64,000 nucleotides of DNA from Athripsodes cinereus. Its lineage: Eukaryota; Arthropoda; Insecta; Trichoptera; Leptoceridae. The notes under the pieces are model-generated. The model had not been told where the DNA came from, did not search any database, and saw only the letters and a list, made by a program, of their open reading frames with translations. A program made the position numbers and the translations under genes. The stretch spans positions 7,603,237-7,667,236 of the forward strand of contig OX388307.1 of assembly GCA_947579605.1 (NCBI GenBank), given 5' to 3'. Below are positions 9,947 to 23,000 of this stretch, in pieces (the first letter of the stretch is position 1; the number at the start of each line of letters is the position of its first letter).

Positions 9947-10360
9947 CGGTAGTTACATGGCAATAGGTTGTATCTCGCATTTTTTGCGTTTTCAAGTTTG
10001 TTCCATAAAATGCTCAAAATAGTGTAATATTTGATGTGGCAAAAGGATATGTCTCTTTATAGTCAGAATAAAGAGAGAAAAGACGTAACTTATTGACATG
10101 TAGAAAGATTGTTTTCATCAACATGGCAAAAAAACTCAAATATTTTTAAACTGCAAGAAATTATTTAGTGAATGTTACATACATCTTGTAGAAGAAATTA
10201 TTAAGAGAATGTTACATCTATCTTGTAGAAATAATAATTACCTTCATTTTGATATATAATGCTCGAAATTTGGCTGAAATATCTCTTTTGCAAACTTTGT
10301 TTTTGCTCTCCTGTAAAATTATGTTTTAGTGAGATACAACCTATTGCCATGTAACTACCG
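9947..10360. mobile_element. Inverted-repeat element, about 414 bp
   Basis: Left end CGGTAGTTACATGGCAATAG followed by GTTGTATCTC. The right end is the exact complement (GAGATACAACCTATTGCCAT, GTAACTACCG). 30-bp terminal inverted repeats, AT-rich interior, no frame. Confidence 0.75.
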
Positions 10361-10524
10361 AATTATAGTAAACAAATATTAGTACACATTTCGTTCATAT
10401 TAGTTATAGTAATTTGGTTCTTAATATAGCAGAACCTACGGATTATTTTAGCTCAATGCAACAGGCGACGTGGGGGCGCTAATAGCGCCATAACTCTCCA
10501 TATTGTTTTTTTTATTATTATTAT

Positions 10525-10655
10525 TATTATACCATCACGGCATATCCCACAAGTGGGGTAGCCAGCAGATCAGCTGCATGTAAGAAACATGCAAACTGTC
10601 CTCTTCGTGCCAATATAAAATCAAGACATTCAGGATGGGTGGCAAACCTCATATT
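10525..10655 (-). repeat. TAG-tail element, minus copy
   Basis: Preceded by (TTA)n, i.e. the tail, then TACCATCACGGCATATCCCA, CAAGTGGGGTAGCCAGCAG, TGTCCTCTTCGTGCC, and CATTCAGGATGGGTGGCAAA. Good match to the consensus at 21060..21312. Confidence 0.8.
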
Positions 10656-10734
10656 GTTTTTATTTTTGAAATTAAAAATGTATGGCGTAAATAATTTTCT
10701 TCATATTTTTTCTTCCCGTGAATTTGTAAGATGT

Positions 10735-10860
10735 TTTAATAGCCTATAGTTTATTCCGGGCGGAGAAGATTCCAACAAATCAAAGATCATTCAAATCGGT
10801 ACAGCCATTCTTGAGTTATAAGTGTTGTAACACACACGACTTCCTTTTATATATTAGATT
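10735..10860 (+). repeat. 3' end of an interspersed repeat (ends TTTTATATATTAGAT)
   Basis: Reads CCTATAGTTTATTCCGGGCG, CAAATCGGTACAGCCATTCT, TGAGTTATAAGTG, then ACACGACTTCCTTTTATATA. This kind of 3' end is common in insect repeats, and the sequence may pair with the terminus at 8516. Confidence 0.4.
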
Positions 10861-12137
10861 TTAAGATTGAGATAATTTAATTTTAGAAGTGATTTTAGTT
10901 GGTTATTTTGTTTCAAAACTTTTCTTAAAGGGTGTTTCAGGTAGTGCTTTAGCACGAATTTCTGTATTATTTCAAATAAAGTTTTTTACCTCTTTTAGAC
11001 ATAATCAATCATTTGTAACTCTCTTATTTAACATATTCATCGCATTGGACAACCTTTACAAGATTACAAATTTGACATTATTAAAAAAAAACTATTATAG
11101 ATTAAGGTAAATTTAGATCGCTTTTAGAAAAGATTTTCCCATTTACGATAAAAGTAAAAAAGTAAATTCTACAATACTTTCTTCATAATTGACAATTTTC
11201 GTTTTACGCATAGTTTCGATTAAGATTGAGAAAATTTTAACAATTTGGATTACGTGCCCGTGGATTACATCTACAATATCCCATCTATAAAAATTAAACG
11301 ATAAGATAAAGATATGATAAAGATAAACAATAATAATTTTTTATCTACTTATCTTGCTGCTAATCATCATACTTACTTCTAACTAAATCAAGGATATACC
11401 TACTTAAGGAATAATAGGTATACACTAAGCTTTAGGTATTCAGAGCCGTCCAAAACAAAAGGATAAACTAGGCAAAGGTCTAAAGCGCTGATCACAAGCG
11501 TGGCTCATTTTACGTAAATCGTTCTCTATGGATCACACATAACAAAACGAGCCTCTTTACTCCTGTTTTTAAAACCTCTGGCCACTCTAAACGAAATCTT
11601 TCACTGAACATATTTGTCAACTTCCAACGTCATCATTCTTAGTTTAGAATCTTACCATTTAAAATCTTAGAAAAATCTAATTATTCCATTTGAAAATAGG
11701 CTGCCTAGCTTCAAAAGAAACAAATACCACATAAAAGTGGGTAGAAGAACTATTTGAAAACCCTCAGTTAGATTGTATACTATACATATGAAGACTACAG
11801 TTTATTTTCTAAAATAGAAGTTAATTGCATTCTTCTCGAATACCTCACGAGACTAAAGACTCTTTGGTTTTATTGATTAAAATCTATACTTTTTTTAGAG
11901 CCATCCATTTGTTTGTGAGTGATTCAGACATTTCTTAAAATAAAGTAAATAAGTCAGAAATACGTGAAGTAGATGACACTTTGAGATTAGGAAGATTTAA
12001 AAGAAAATATTGACGCAAACATATTTTAAGAACGGACCACTCAGACATTCCCATATCCACGACAAACCCTTCAAACATTATAATATAAAAAAAATGTAAT
12101 ATCAAAAACATTGATAATTTTCACTTAAAAAAAAAAA
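10861..12137. other. AT-rich intergenic spacer, no gene seen
   Basis: The open stretch at 10889..11110 is AT-rich random sequence. No splice-supported exon or repeat boundary was found. Confidence 0.4.
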
Positions 12138-12310
12138 AGATATATCTGGTTTTTGTTATAAACCCAAATACAAAATTATACACCTTTCACAGTAAGCTAA
12201 AAGCTTGTGTCGTGAAAGGAGAGTTTTCCGGCACCTGGGATCGAACAACGGACCCCTTGTTCATGAGGCCTAGACTCTACCTCCAGGCTACCGACGAACT
12301 CGTTTACAAT
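12138..12310 (-). mobile_element. SINE-like element with tRNA-like head
   Basis: On the minus strand a tRNA-like segment (A-box-like GGTAGCCTGGAGG, B-box-like TTGTTCGATCC at about 12238..12250) is followed by TTTCACGACACAAGCTTTTA and TTACTGTGAAAGGTGTATAA. The latter half forms the arms of the hairpin element at 58651..58818. Confidence 0.5.
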
Positions 12311-13871
12311 AAATTAACTATGATTAAATACTTACATATACTAATTGCTCAGCACTTTCGCCTTGAGGCATCTTGGGCAAGATCAAACATTGTCTACTCG
12401 AAAGACCACTAAAGAGATGAAGGAAAAATTGAGAATACATACATATCGCACAAACGTACCTCTGTAGACACTTTAAGAAGAATCTAATCTAATCACAGGG
12501 CACAATTTTCTTTTGATTCTGCACTGGCCTTATCTACAAAACATGGAATGTATTGATATTGATTCGCGTCATTTCAGTATAATTATGTACTTACTATTAT
12601 TAATTCCAATATTAAATACAATACGCAATCTTCTTGATTCTTATTAATTTTAGTTTGTTTTCTGCCATTGTGTTTTGTGGTCAATCGTATTTCATTAGTA
12701 TTTTGACAGTTTATTAACAACTAAGTATATATTCTAATATATATTGTGTATGTTAGTAATAGAGTGCGGAAATACTATGTGCAATAAACATAACCATTTA
12801 GTATAAGATTGTGCAATAATTGAAGACTTTGTTTATTGATAATTATTATTATAAACGTCGCATTGTTGAGATTGAAAGTACCTTGTGTTGCTTATTTAAA
12901 TTTTATAATGTAACTGTACTTGTAATGTTATTTTAATTTTACAGTTTTCTACTATATTTTGTCTTCCTTAAGTCGACATTTGTGATTGAAAATTAGCAAA
13001 CTAATATCATATTTGATTAATAATTAATATTTTGCATATATGAGTACCTATAAGCTTATATTCGGCTTAGATATAATCCAAGAACCTTTATAATAATCAA
13101 TATGGTTGTGTCGTACAATATGCTAGTGTAGGTCGACAGAGTAGGGATTCGAACACAGGATTTCTAGATTAGAAACCTGGTTCTCTAGCATCGGTGTAAA
13201 GTGACGTATTTTATATCAATTATTATTATGAGTGCCCAACAGTAGATAAGACTCGGAATTTACTTACGGCTTTATGTAATTATAAATTTGAAAAAGTGTA
13301 TCGGCTTTATCAGGCTAATTGACTACATAGTCACTTGAAAACAAATAATAGCATAAAATATTGACCGTTCACCATAAATCATTTTGTTTTGATCTAGAAT
13401 AGCCCTATGGTCTGTTAATCGTAAGGTATGAATAAAACAAGGATTTTTATAAGACCCTTATAAAATATCGAACAGCTGTCATTGGGTTTCGCGCTTGAAA
13501 AATCTTCGCAATAAGTGACACGTTTTATACTATATTATTATTTCAAACTGAAGATAGAAGATACAACATATAGATGAAAATATTTAAATGATATCGCTTG
13601 CCGTCTATAATAAGTCGCGTAAACATAATTATCTGTACACCTAACAGATTAATCTTTTTATTTAAATTAACTTTAGGAAAACACTTAAGTAGGTTTACGT
13701 ATTGTTCAATATAAAATTATTATTTATTATTAACAAAATATTTTAAACAGTATGTCAGTGTCAGTAATGCTTAATTTATAAAGTAAACAATTAATAAAAT
13801 TATTACTAATGTCAGTTGTTTAGTTTTAATTTAATACAAAATAATCAAACAACTGTAAATTATAATAAAAA
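12311..13871. other. AT-rich region upstream of the Tg-1 gene
   Basis: No coding exon recognised. 13140..13205 is tRNA-like on the minus strand (TGTGTTCGAATCCC) but does not fold as a tRNA. Promoter and any non-coding first exon of the plus-strand gene at 13872 should lie here or further left. I see no confident TATA box or initiator. Confidence 0.4.
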
Positions 13872-14018
13872 ATGTCATATCTTACAAAATATTATTATCT
13901 CGATGGTGTTGTACACAAAGCTCTACTCCACCTTCTTATCATAAGCTGTGCAAACATTATATCTCCCTCGTCATGTGATGTGGATCCTAAGTTGCTTTGT
14001 ACAAGAGAATATTGTAAA
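13872..14018 (+). CDS. Tg-1 gene coding exon 1 (signal peptide)
   Basis: 49 codons, phase 0 at the 3' end. Donor AAA|GTAAGT. It encodes the signal peptide and the first three cysteines (C35, C43, C48). The ATG is the first in frame and places the hydrophobic core at residues 17-30, which is late but acceptable. A shorter start is not available in this exon. Confidence 0.8.
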
Positions 14019-17000
14019 GTAAGTAAAAATAATTGTGTATTTTATTTCTTACGTAACTAATTATTACACTGACAGAACGTTCCGAGCAAGGGCGTACATC
14101 GAGAAAAATAGTCACAAAATATCACTGGAAGTTGCACTTTATTCAGATTTTTTTATACAATTTATTTTAGCCAACGCGTAAGACAAAGAACATTGAAACT
14201 TAAAATGTAGGCTCCATAGTATTATAAGCGCTGCACTGTGTGCACTGGAACCATAGGGCTTTAGCACACCTCCGCCGCGAAATAGCGAAAGCGAAACCGC
14301 TGAGCGGAGTCGTAGTAGCGAAACCGCTTTTAGCTAGTACATTTGCGCGGAACGCGAACAGCGAAATCGTGATACCGAATAAACACTATTACGTACGCAG
14401 TAGTGTGAAATTAGTGGAACTAAATTGCATAATATTCCAAAGTAATTATCCGATATTGGCCGAATAATAAATATTGAACAATAATCTATCTATACCATCA
14501 CGGCTTTCCCACAAGTTTATTACATACAGTTGGTCTACTGAGTACCTCACTATCTATACCATCACGACATCTCCCACAACTTTATTACATACAGTTGGTC
14601 TAATGACTACTCCACTCTATCTATCTATACCATCACGGCTTTCCCTCAAGTTTATCACATACAGTTGATCTACCGAGTACCCACAAGTTTGTGGGAAAGC
14701 CGTGATGGTATAGCTGCATGTAATAAACTTGTGGGAATGCCGTGATGGTATAGATAGATAAAGTGGGATAATCAGTAGACCAACTGCATGTAATAAACTT
14801 GCGAGAGATGCCGTGATGGTATAGATAGTGTAATCAGTAGAATAACGGTATGTGGATATTGGCACGGAGAGGACGACTATTATGTTTATTAGTGACTGCC
14901 CCATATGTGGGAAATTTCATGATGATATAGATAGAGAGAATCTTACTTCACTTACCGCAGACCCACGCTATTTGATGTTTGGTCATGGTTTCGCTCCAAA
15001 AATCTGTCGAATTGTACAAATACAAAAGCGGCACAAAAGCGAAACATCAGAGACTGCGAAAAATCAGGCGGAGATGTGAATGCATATTTCGTAATCTATG
15101 GCGAAACGGTGCTAGAAAGAGATAGATGTATAGAAAACAGTATGTATTTGAGCATGCCATCTCGCTCTTGCGTACGACGCACACGAACTGACAGATTTAA
15201 GCGGAGCCGCTTTCTCGATTCCGCAGCGGAGGTGTGCTAACGGCAATAACGTAAAGTGCACACGAATTTTAACTTGTGGAGCACTCTTTGTTAAAATAAT
15301 TTGCTAACAATTTTTAATGCTTCTCAATGTATCCAGGAAAAAACAGGGGTTGGATTTCTCTCCCTAGAAAATAAGGAAAACAGAGTAGAAAAAAAATACT
15401 AATAGGACCAAAAGAGAGACAAATAGAACCGATATAGGAAGCTGCTTTTTTCGCTATTTATATCAGATCCAACCTTATACTACTTAGATGAATTATAATC
15501 CTTCAGCTGAAGCTTCCCTCTTGAAAGAAAATTAAGTAGGTACGCCCTTGAAATTATGCACAGTTTTTATAATTTTGGTTTATCATTAGGTAGGTACTTA
15601 TCTTCTAAGGGTAGATTGCTGTATTCAAATTAAATTTAATATTTATAGAATTGATAGATAAACTTTCGTTACTACCTACTGTATATTTTCAAGAAAAACT
15701 ATTTGAAAACTATAGAGAATCTAATGAACGCTTGTATTTTCTTTCTTTCATATTATTGCGTCACCAATTTAATTTGAAAATCTTTGTGAAATGTCCTTTT
15801 TTGATTACCTTATTAGATACGAATTCATAAAGAATATTATTTAATATTTTACAATTAAAACTAAGGCATGCCGTTTCTTCTGAATGTTTTACTTTTTTTA
15901 TGAAAGGTTGACATTATTTTGATTTCATTGTGATATAGATAGAAAAAAGTGAAAATATCTGAGAATTTTGACGAAGTTTCTCTTGATTTTATAACAAGAG
16001 TGATTATATTATAATTTATTGTTTTCTTACTTTATTACTGGAATCTTCTTGTCATTTTATTAGTTTAAACTCACATAAGTATTAATATTACTATCTTATC
16101 TTATTTACATATCACCATGATGACATTCTCAAACAAATATCTTAATAATAATATGTAACTATGCTGTATTAAAATATCTCTGTTTTCTCTTGTCTCAACG
16201 ACATTCATTACTATTGTTTGTTCGAGTTTTAAAAAAAGAACTTAAAACCAAGCGTTCTAGAACAAATAGATGATGATGATGATTCGAAGAATAAATTTGA
16301 ATTACAATTTGTAAATGAAAAGCCAACAATGAAAACTCGCAGCGTAACAACAAATAGGAATCATTGCTCCGTTTTCTTTTTATCAGGTGCCTTTTGAAAT
16401 TTACTTGCGGTGACGTTTCAAATTAGTGAAAATTGTTCATTAAATAAATATATATTTTTTTTATTATTTACCTAAAAATTATGCATTCATTTCAAAAACA
16501 ATTGTATTTTTCATCAACTGTGTGATAGATAGCTATCCAAATAATATTTTATTATTATTTTATTCTATTAATTTTTTTATTCAAACGGCATCTCGCACTA
16601 GTGGGTTAGACAATGGATTAACTGCATGTATTTAACATACAGGTCATCTTCTTTGCGTTTGAGAAGCAGATTTAATTCAATTTCAGCAAACTTACAAAGA
16701 GTGAGAGACCTGCAGGGTTACTCTTGACAAAACTAAACACGATCTTAATCTAGTCTTGATCTTGATCATACGACGCACGAAGGGACTATGGTCAAAAACA
16801 CCGCGCTACCGCTAACGCGCGATCGGTTTGCGTGTATTTTTGGCCAATAGTCACTTCGTGCGTCGTATGATCAAGATCAAGACTAGATTAAGATCGTGTT
16901 TAGTTTTGTCAAGAGTAGCCCTGCTGTATTCTTTGCCGGGACTTCACGTAACGCTAGGTTTTGATGCACAACTTTATCACTCCCCAAGGAGTTGACGAAT

Positions 17001-20000
17001 AAGTCAACTACTTTTTTCTGTTTTCATTCGAGTGTCCTGAAAAAGGCAGATACATATTAGTAAAATATCGTTGAGGATGTTTGAATCTACCACCCACTCC
17101 CGAATGTCATGGACATGATGAGTTATACACTTATGTGGTTAAATCACTGGGTACCCGCTCATGGGAAACGTTGTGATGGTAAAAATGAATGACTATCATT
17201 TAAACGATCAGCATAATATTGATGTTATGTTCAGCAGAAAAATGTATTCTGCCGACAAATATATCATGTTGATATGCTACTTATGCCCAGCGAGAATATT
17301 ATATTTCTATTGCAAATAATATGATATTGTAAAACTCTAAATTTAATCGATCAGCAAAATTATTATTTGTCCGGCATAATGATTATTTGTCCGGCATAAT
17401 GATTATTTGTCCAGCAAAATAAATAAATGAGCAGCAAACCGTGAGCTAATTTTAATTAAACTTGCGTAAGCTAAATGTTTAATCTTGTTCAAATAATAAA
17501 TCTTTGTATGTAGCATCTTTTTATGTGATTTTATATGTAGCATCTGAATGAACGACACTAGCGTTTTTCGACATTTCAGTTAGATATTTTGTTAATATAG
17601 CAAAGCGGAAACTGGCATTATTTTCGTAGTCATCATTAATTTGGTAAGAAATCACAAAAACTTCATGTGGATCCGAAGGTAAATCGGTGTGTGAAAAATA
17701 TTGTTTATCTAATATTTTCTGCCGGTCAAATAATAATTCTGCTGCTCAAATAACAATTCTGCTGCTCAATTAATTATTTTGCTGTGTGAGTATTTATTAA
17801 GCTGTTAAATTTTTTTAATTTGCCGATATAACCAAGTTTGTTTGTAAAACAAGTGTTGCGCATATTTTTTATTTATTGCTGATGAAAATATTGTTTGCTG
17901 TGCAAATGACTTAAATGCTGATTTTTTCTTGCCGAACGAATGGATTAATAGCCGTACAAATAATTAGTTCCCAAAATGAATCGATGTTGGTCTATTTTAA
18001 AGATTTTTTAAATTGAATGTATCTATCATTGATTTTCAGGGGCAAACATGTTCTCCAGCTCCGATCCACTGCACAATCAATAATGCGACCCATTCTGGGA
18101 CCAATATGCTGGACATATCCCCATGCAACTGCTGTGAATACTGTCTTGTCAATCTATGTAAGAAAATAGCAGCACATTATGTACCTGTCATTATTTATCA
18201 TTTCTGAATATTTTCTCCAAACGTGTAAGATAAATAAATTGCTGATGATTGTAAAAAAAAATAGTAAAACACTGGACAAAATACGAATTATTTAAATTTT
18301 TCCAAAACAATATTAAACTTATCTCGGGCTAAATTTAAACTTGAGCTGTATTAGGGCATACCGTATTTATAAAGTTGATATTTTCAACCATATCAATAAG
18401 TGTTTTATTTATAATTAATTACCGTATTTATATTTTTGGTAATTCATTACTCACCTATACATTTTACATTTTCAATTCAGCGATTAGATATGCCATCCAT
18501 TTTGAAGTCTTAACTTTTATTGACACGGATGGCTTGCATTTCTAATACCAGTTTGCCTGCTGGCTACCTCACCCGTGAAAAGTAACGTTATGGTATGAAT
18601 CAATGGGTGCTAATAAATAATAATTATTTATTACTGTCGTGTTTTCATTTTCAGTAGAAGGTCAAGAGTGTTCACAAGGAGGTTTAGGGATTCCTCCCAC
18701 TGGAAATGTCTGCGGCCCTGGACTCAGCTGTCAAAGTACAGACCCTGACGAACATCCAACATGTCAGAGAAGTAAGATCATAATTATAATTTAAAAGGAG
18801 TATTCAGACTAGCTTACTCTGGATAATCCTCTAATTGAATTGATGTGAATAGTAGACGTTTCATCAATAGTGATCACTAGCGATGACCGATGAAAACGAT
18901 TACTACCCGACATAATCATAGAATAATGAATATACCTACTAAAGTAGACATAATTTTGATGAAAGGTCTTTTCACTGAAACGACCATAAACAATTTTTCT
19001 CTACGAATTAGTATAAAATGGCAGTATCATAAACAAAATTAATATGCTGTTGTGTAGGTACTTAGAGAAGATAATTGATTTATTTTCAATTTTAATAAAT
19101 ATTAGGTGTAACTAAAATATATTATATATCTTAAGGAAATACGTCAAACTACTGACAACATGACCGTGAGTATTGACAGGGCAGTGAAAGCTTAAGATTC
19201 AAACTTTGACCTTGACATTTTGAATGATCCCCCAAAGTGATAAACTTTTAATGCTAGTTAAGCAAATTTAGAATTTGAAATACGTCAACCGAAATACGTA
19301 CATAAATTTTGCAAAAATATAACTGTGTTCCGAAGGCAAAATATGGAGGGATACGTTTCTTAGATTATTGGTATAAACAGTGGCGTAGCCTATATATCAT
19401 CTGAGGCCCGTGGGAAATTCATTAGACGCCCCCTCCTTCCCCCCAGTAAAAATTGTCACGTCACAAAGATACAAATTACCAATCGTCATAACAATTAAAT
19501 GAAGAACGCGTAATAAAACCCTCCATACCTAAAAAAAATATAAACCCGGGATTTCCCTAATAGTGCGTCGCTAGTCCGCCATGTGCTACAAAAAAGTACT
19601 TTCTAGGTTAACAAATGCGGGAATTCCCCGAGCATCACTAGCTCGCCAGCGCCACCAAAGTACCGCGACAAAAAATGCAAGCACCAATGGATGAAAATTG
19701 ATCAACCTCCTTTTCTTATGAATCTGTTTAAATCTCAATTATTATTAGAATTTGTGGGTACCTATATGGTCATTAGTTGTGTCTAACTTTAATTGGTTTT
19801 AAGTACTTATATAAAATTTATAATTTTATTTATTTTGTTTAAAATGATAGGTTACTAATTCTGAGTTCTGAGCTCGCGGCCTCTTGGACTGGGGCCCCCC
19901 ATCGGGTCGGGGGCCCGTGGCATTTTGCCTGCCCCGCCACCCTATAGGTAGGCCACTGGATATAAAGTTTTATACTCTTGTGACTACATCATTAATAATA

Positions 20001-23000
20001 ACACATTTAAGTGTCAAAATAAATTTGTACAAAAGGCATAAATAATGCCTTTAGGCAACATCTTCCCGTAAACCTACATTACAAAATATAAAATATTTTG
20101 TTTAATGAAAAGATTGAAATTATAAGCACACTAGTCGGTCTTAAATAAGGAACTGAATTCAAAATTGATAATATAAGTAGCTAATATATCTAATTATACT
20201 TTTACAAGATTTGACTTTTTATAAGTGGTATCGCCATCGTCTAAGGCAGGGGTGCTCAAACAGTAGATCGCGATCGACTGGTCGATCGCGAGAGGTTTTT
20301 AAGTCGATCGCGAGCATATTTCAAAAGGTTTTCTAAATATATTTTTTACAATTATTATTGTAACTTAATAGGTATTTATTAATTTAGTAACGAACATTTA
20401 ATGTTCAATTATCTGATATAAAAATTAATCAATGTCAATCCGTTTTCCAGTTTGTCAATAAAATTTAAAAAATTACAATAGTAACAGTTGCGTCAAAGTC
20501 GTCCCTGTCGTGATCCTACGTCGATGATGTATATATTTGTAATTACCTAATAAGATATAAATAATTTATAAATTTTGTCTTTTATTTTTACCTAGTCGAT
20601 CGCTTGCCACCTAATAATTTTATGGTCGATCGTCGATGGTTCAAGTCTGAGCACCCCTGGTCTAAGGTGTTCTGTTATTGGAAAGATTTCAAAAATGGGT
20701 TGAAGTATGGGTAGATATAACACAAAATCTGTTGTCGTGGTTAGACGGAAGAAATCACTTCATAGTGGTGATCCCGCCACTACATAATTATAGTCCTAGT
20801 ATTTTAAATTTTGTATTATATACTATTATATAACACTGTTATACAATGGTGATGTGCAAAAAAAGTAAATAAAATCTCTTTTTCTCAGTGAAATCTACAT
20901 GTCACAGCGCCCAAGATGATTACGATGAGAGAAGAGATAACGGAACCCTAGGAGCCGCAGAACAAAGGCCCGAGTGTGATGGAGATGGTCTTTACGACAC
21001 AAAGTTATGCATTCCTGGGCAGACGTAAGTATTCTTGTATATATTTACAGGAAAAATATTCCCGTGGAGCACCCGGTAAAGAATTGGTCTCCCACTCTTC
21101 TCCTTAAGTTTTCGAGTGTCTTGTAAAAGGCAGGTGTTCGAAAAAATTAAGACATTGTACATCTTAAATTCAGCGATGAGGTTTGCCACCCATCCTGAAT
21201 GTCTTGATTTTATATTGCCACAAAGAGGACAGCTTGCATGTTTCTTAAATGCAGCTGGTCTGCTGGCTACCCCACTTGTGGGATATGCCGTGATGGTATA
21301 GTAGTAGTAGTATTCTCCAATACTCGCAATTCTTTCATGGATCTCATTTATTTTTTTATCAGGTGTTCTAGTCATACCCACACTATTTTTTGTTGCTTAT
21401 CTCTGCGGTTCATCGGGCCAACTTTATTTAAGAATTGCTAACTTATTTTTTTAATATTATGTTTCAGATGTTACTGTCAAAATTCCTTAGGAGAAAGAAT
21501 ACATGGAGAAATTAGGAATGAGAATAATGCCGGTGCTAATATGAAATGCAGTAAGTTCTTATATTTATCCACTTTATAATGGACTATTGCTGTAGTTCTC
21601 TCAATAGTAAGATGGCGAGATCTCCCCATTTAAAAAACGACCAGATTTTCAATTTAAAAACTAAAGTGTAACGGCCAGAACTTCGACTGGTCTTATGATA
21701 ATCTATTTTTTCAGAGTGTTCTCGAGTTGCAGACAAGGCAGGCAATATCAAAAGTGGTTTCACCAGCCCCATGCGCTGCAATCCTGATGGGTCCTTTGAT
21801 CCTCTGCAGTGTATTGATGGTCGTTGTTTCTGTATACATTCTGACTCTGGAACTCTGTCATCATCGAAAATCATTGATATTCTATCACAGCCCCTTACGG
21901 ATTTACCATGTTGTAAGTTGAAAATAAACCATCAATTTAGATAATCAGTTGGTACAAAGATGATGACATTTCGAGTAAAAAATAAGGTTTAGTTTTTTTT
22001 GTAATTAGTGATTAGCCTATGATCCAAACACACCTCAATTTTTTTACACTATTGTACGATTGTTTGTTTAGTGAAGATGATGGAGTAGGTTGGTGGCAGG
22101 TTGTGGTGCTTCTAAACGCAGACCTCTCACTTGGAAATCTCTATACACCTGCAGGCTATACTGATCTGCAGGCTATACTGATCACCTCAATTACTTGCCT
22201 ATCTTTGACAATTCATTCTGTTAAATTTTTCGACATAATTTCGTTGGTAAATCGTAGGCAAAACAAAAATATTATATATACCTAGTAACTCATTAGCACA
22301 AACTCTATTCAATTTCAAGGATGTGATAAAAATACCTGCACCCATGCACCTGTATTGGAATTGTGCAAATGTACATATATGAATATAAAATGCGTAATAC
22401 CTGTTTTAAATTTGCTTGAAATGACCAATTTGTAATTGAAATTACAGTTGACAAATCCATTCATCACAGTCCTAATTTCTACTGGCGTCCTTGCGAAGAA
22501 GAAATTGCTGAAATGAAGAGTCAGTGGGTCAAAGCTGAAGCTGAAGGATATTCTTTACTTGGGAACCCATTCCCAAACTGTCAGCCTGATGGATGGTTTG
22601 GAAGAACTATGGAGTTAGAAAACAAGTGGGTTACAGAAAATATATCCGGAATTTATAAAGTTTTTGAATGGCAACATTGTTACGAATGGCGGGTATTTCA
22701 GTTCTAATATCTTTCACTTTTTTGCAATAGAGAAATATTTATCATTTAATGATAATAAAAAACAGATAGATAATAAAATATGTCTTCAGCCCTTTCCTTG
22801 TGTTGTATTGGAACAATGGCCTCTTGTTTTCACAGAACTGATGAAAAAGCTTTATGAAAATCCTCTTTTAACAAGATCAAACAGAAATTTTGTAACGTAT
22901 ATGTAGCACAATTATTTTTACTTTTTACGGAGTTGGCAAAAACTCAAATTCGTGCACATTATTTCAAAACCATTTTGATTGACTTCTGTACAATTTATCA

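Noticed and set aside
13140..13205. Possible tRNA gene on the minus strand
   Set aside because: It has a B-box-like TGTGTTCGAATCCC, but the T stem does not pair and the anticodon loop lacks U33. At best a SINE or tRNA remnant.
20992..21381. 129-codon minus frame, with a similar frame at 26198..26446
   Set aside because: Both are translations of the TAG-tail repeat antisense; the similarity reflects repeat copies and not a gene family.
22513..22707. Frame running past the exon 7 donor
   Set aside because: Exon 7 ends at the GTGGGT donor at 22626 and joins exon 8 in frame; the extension is intron read-through.
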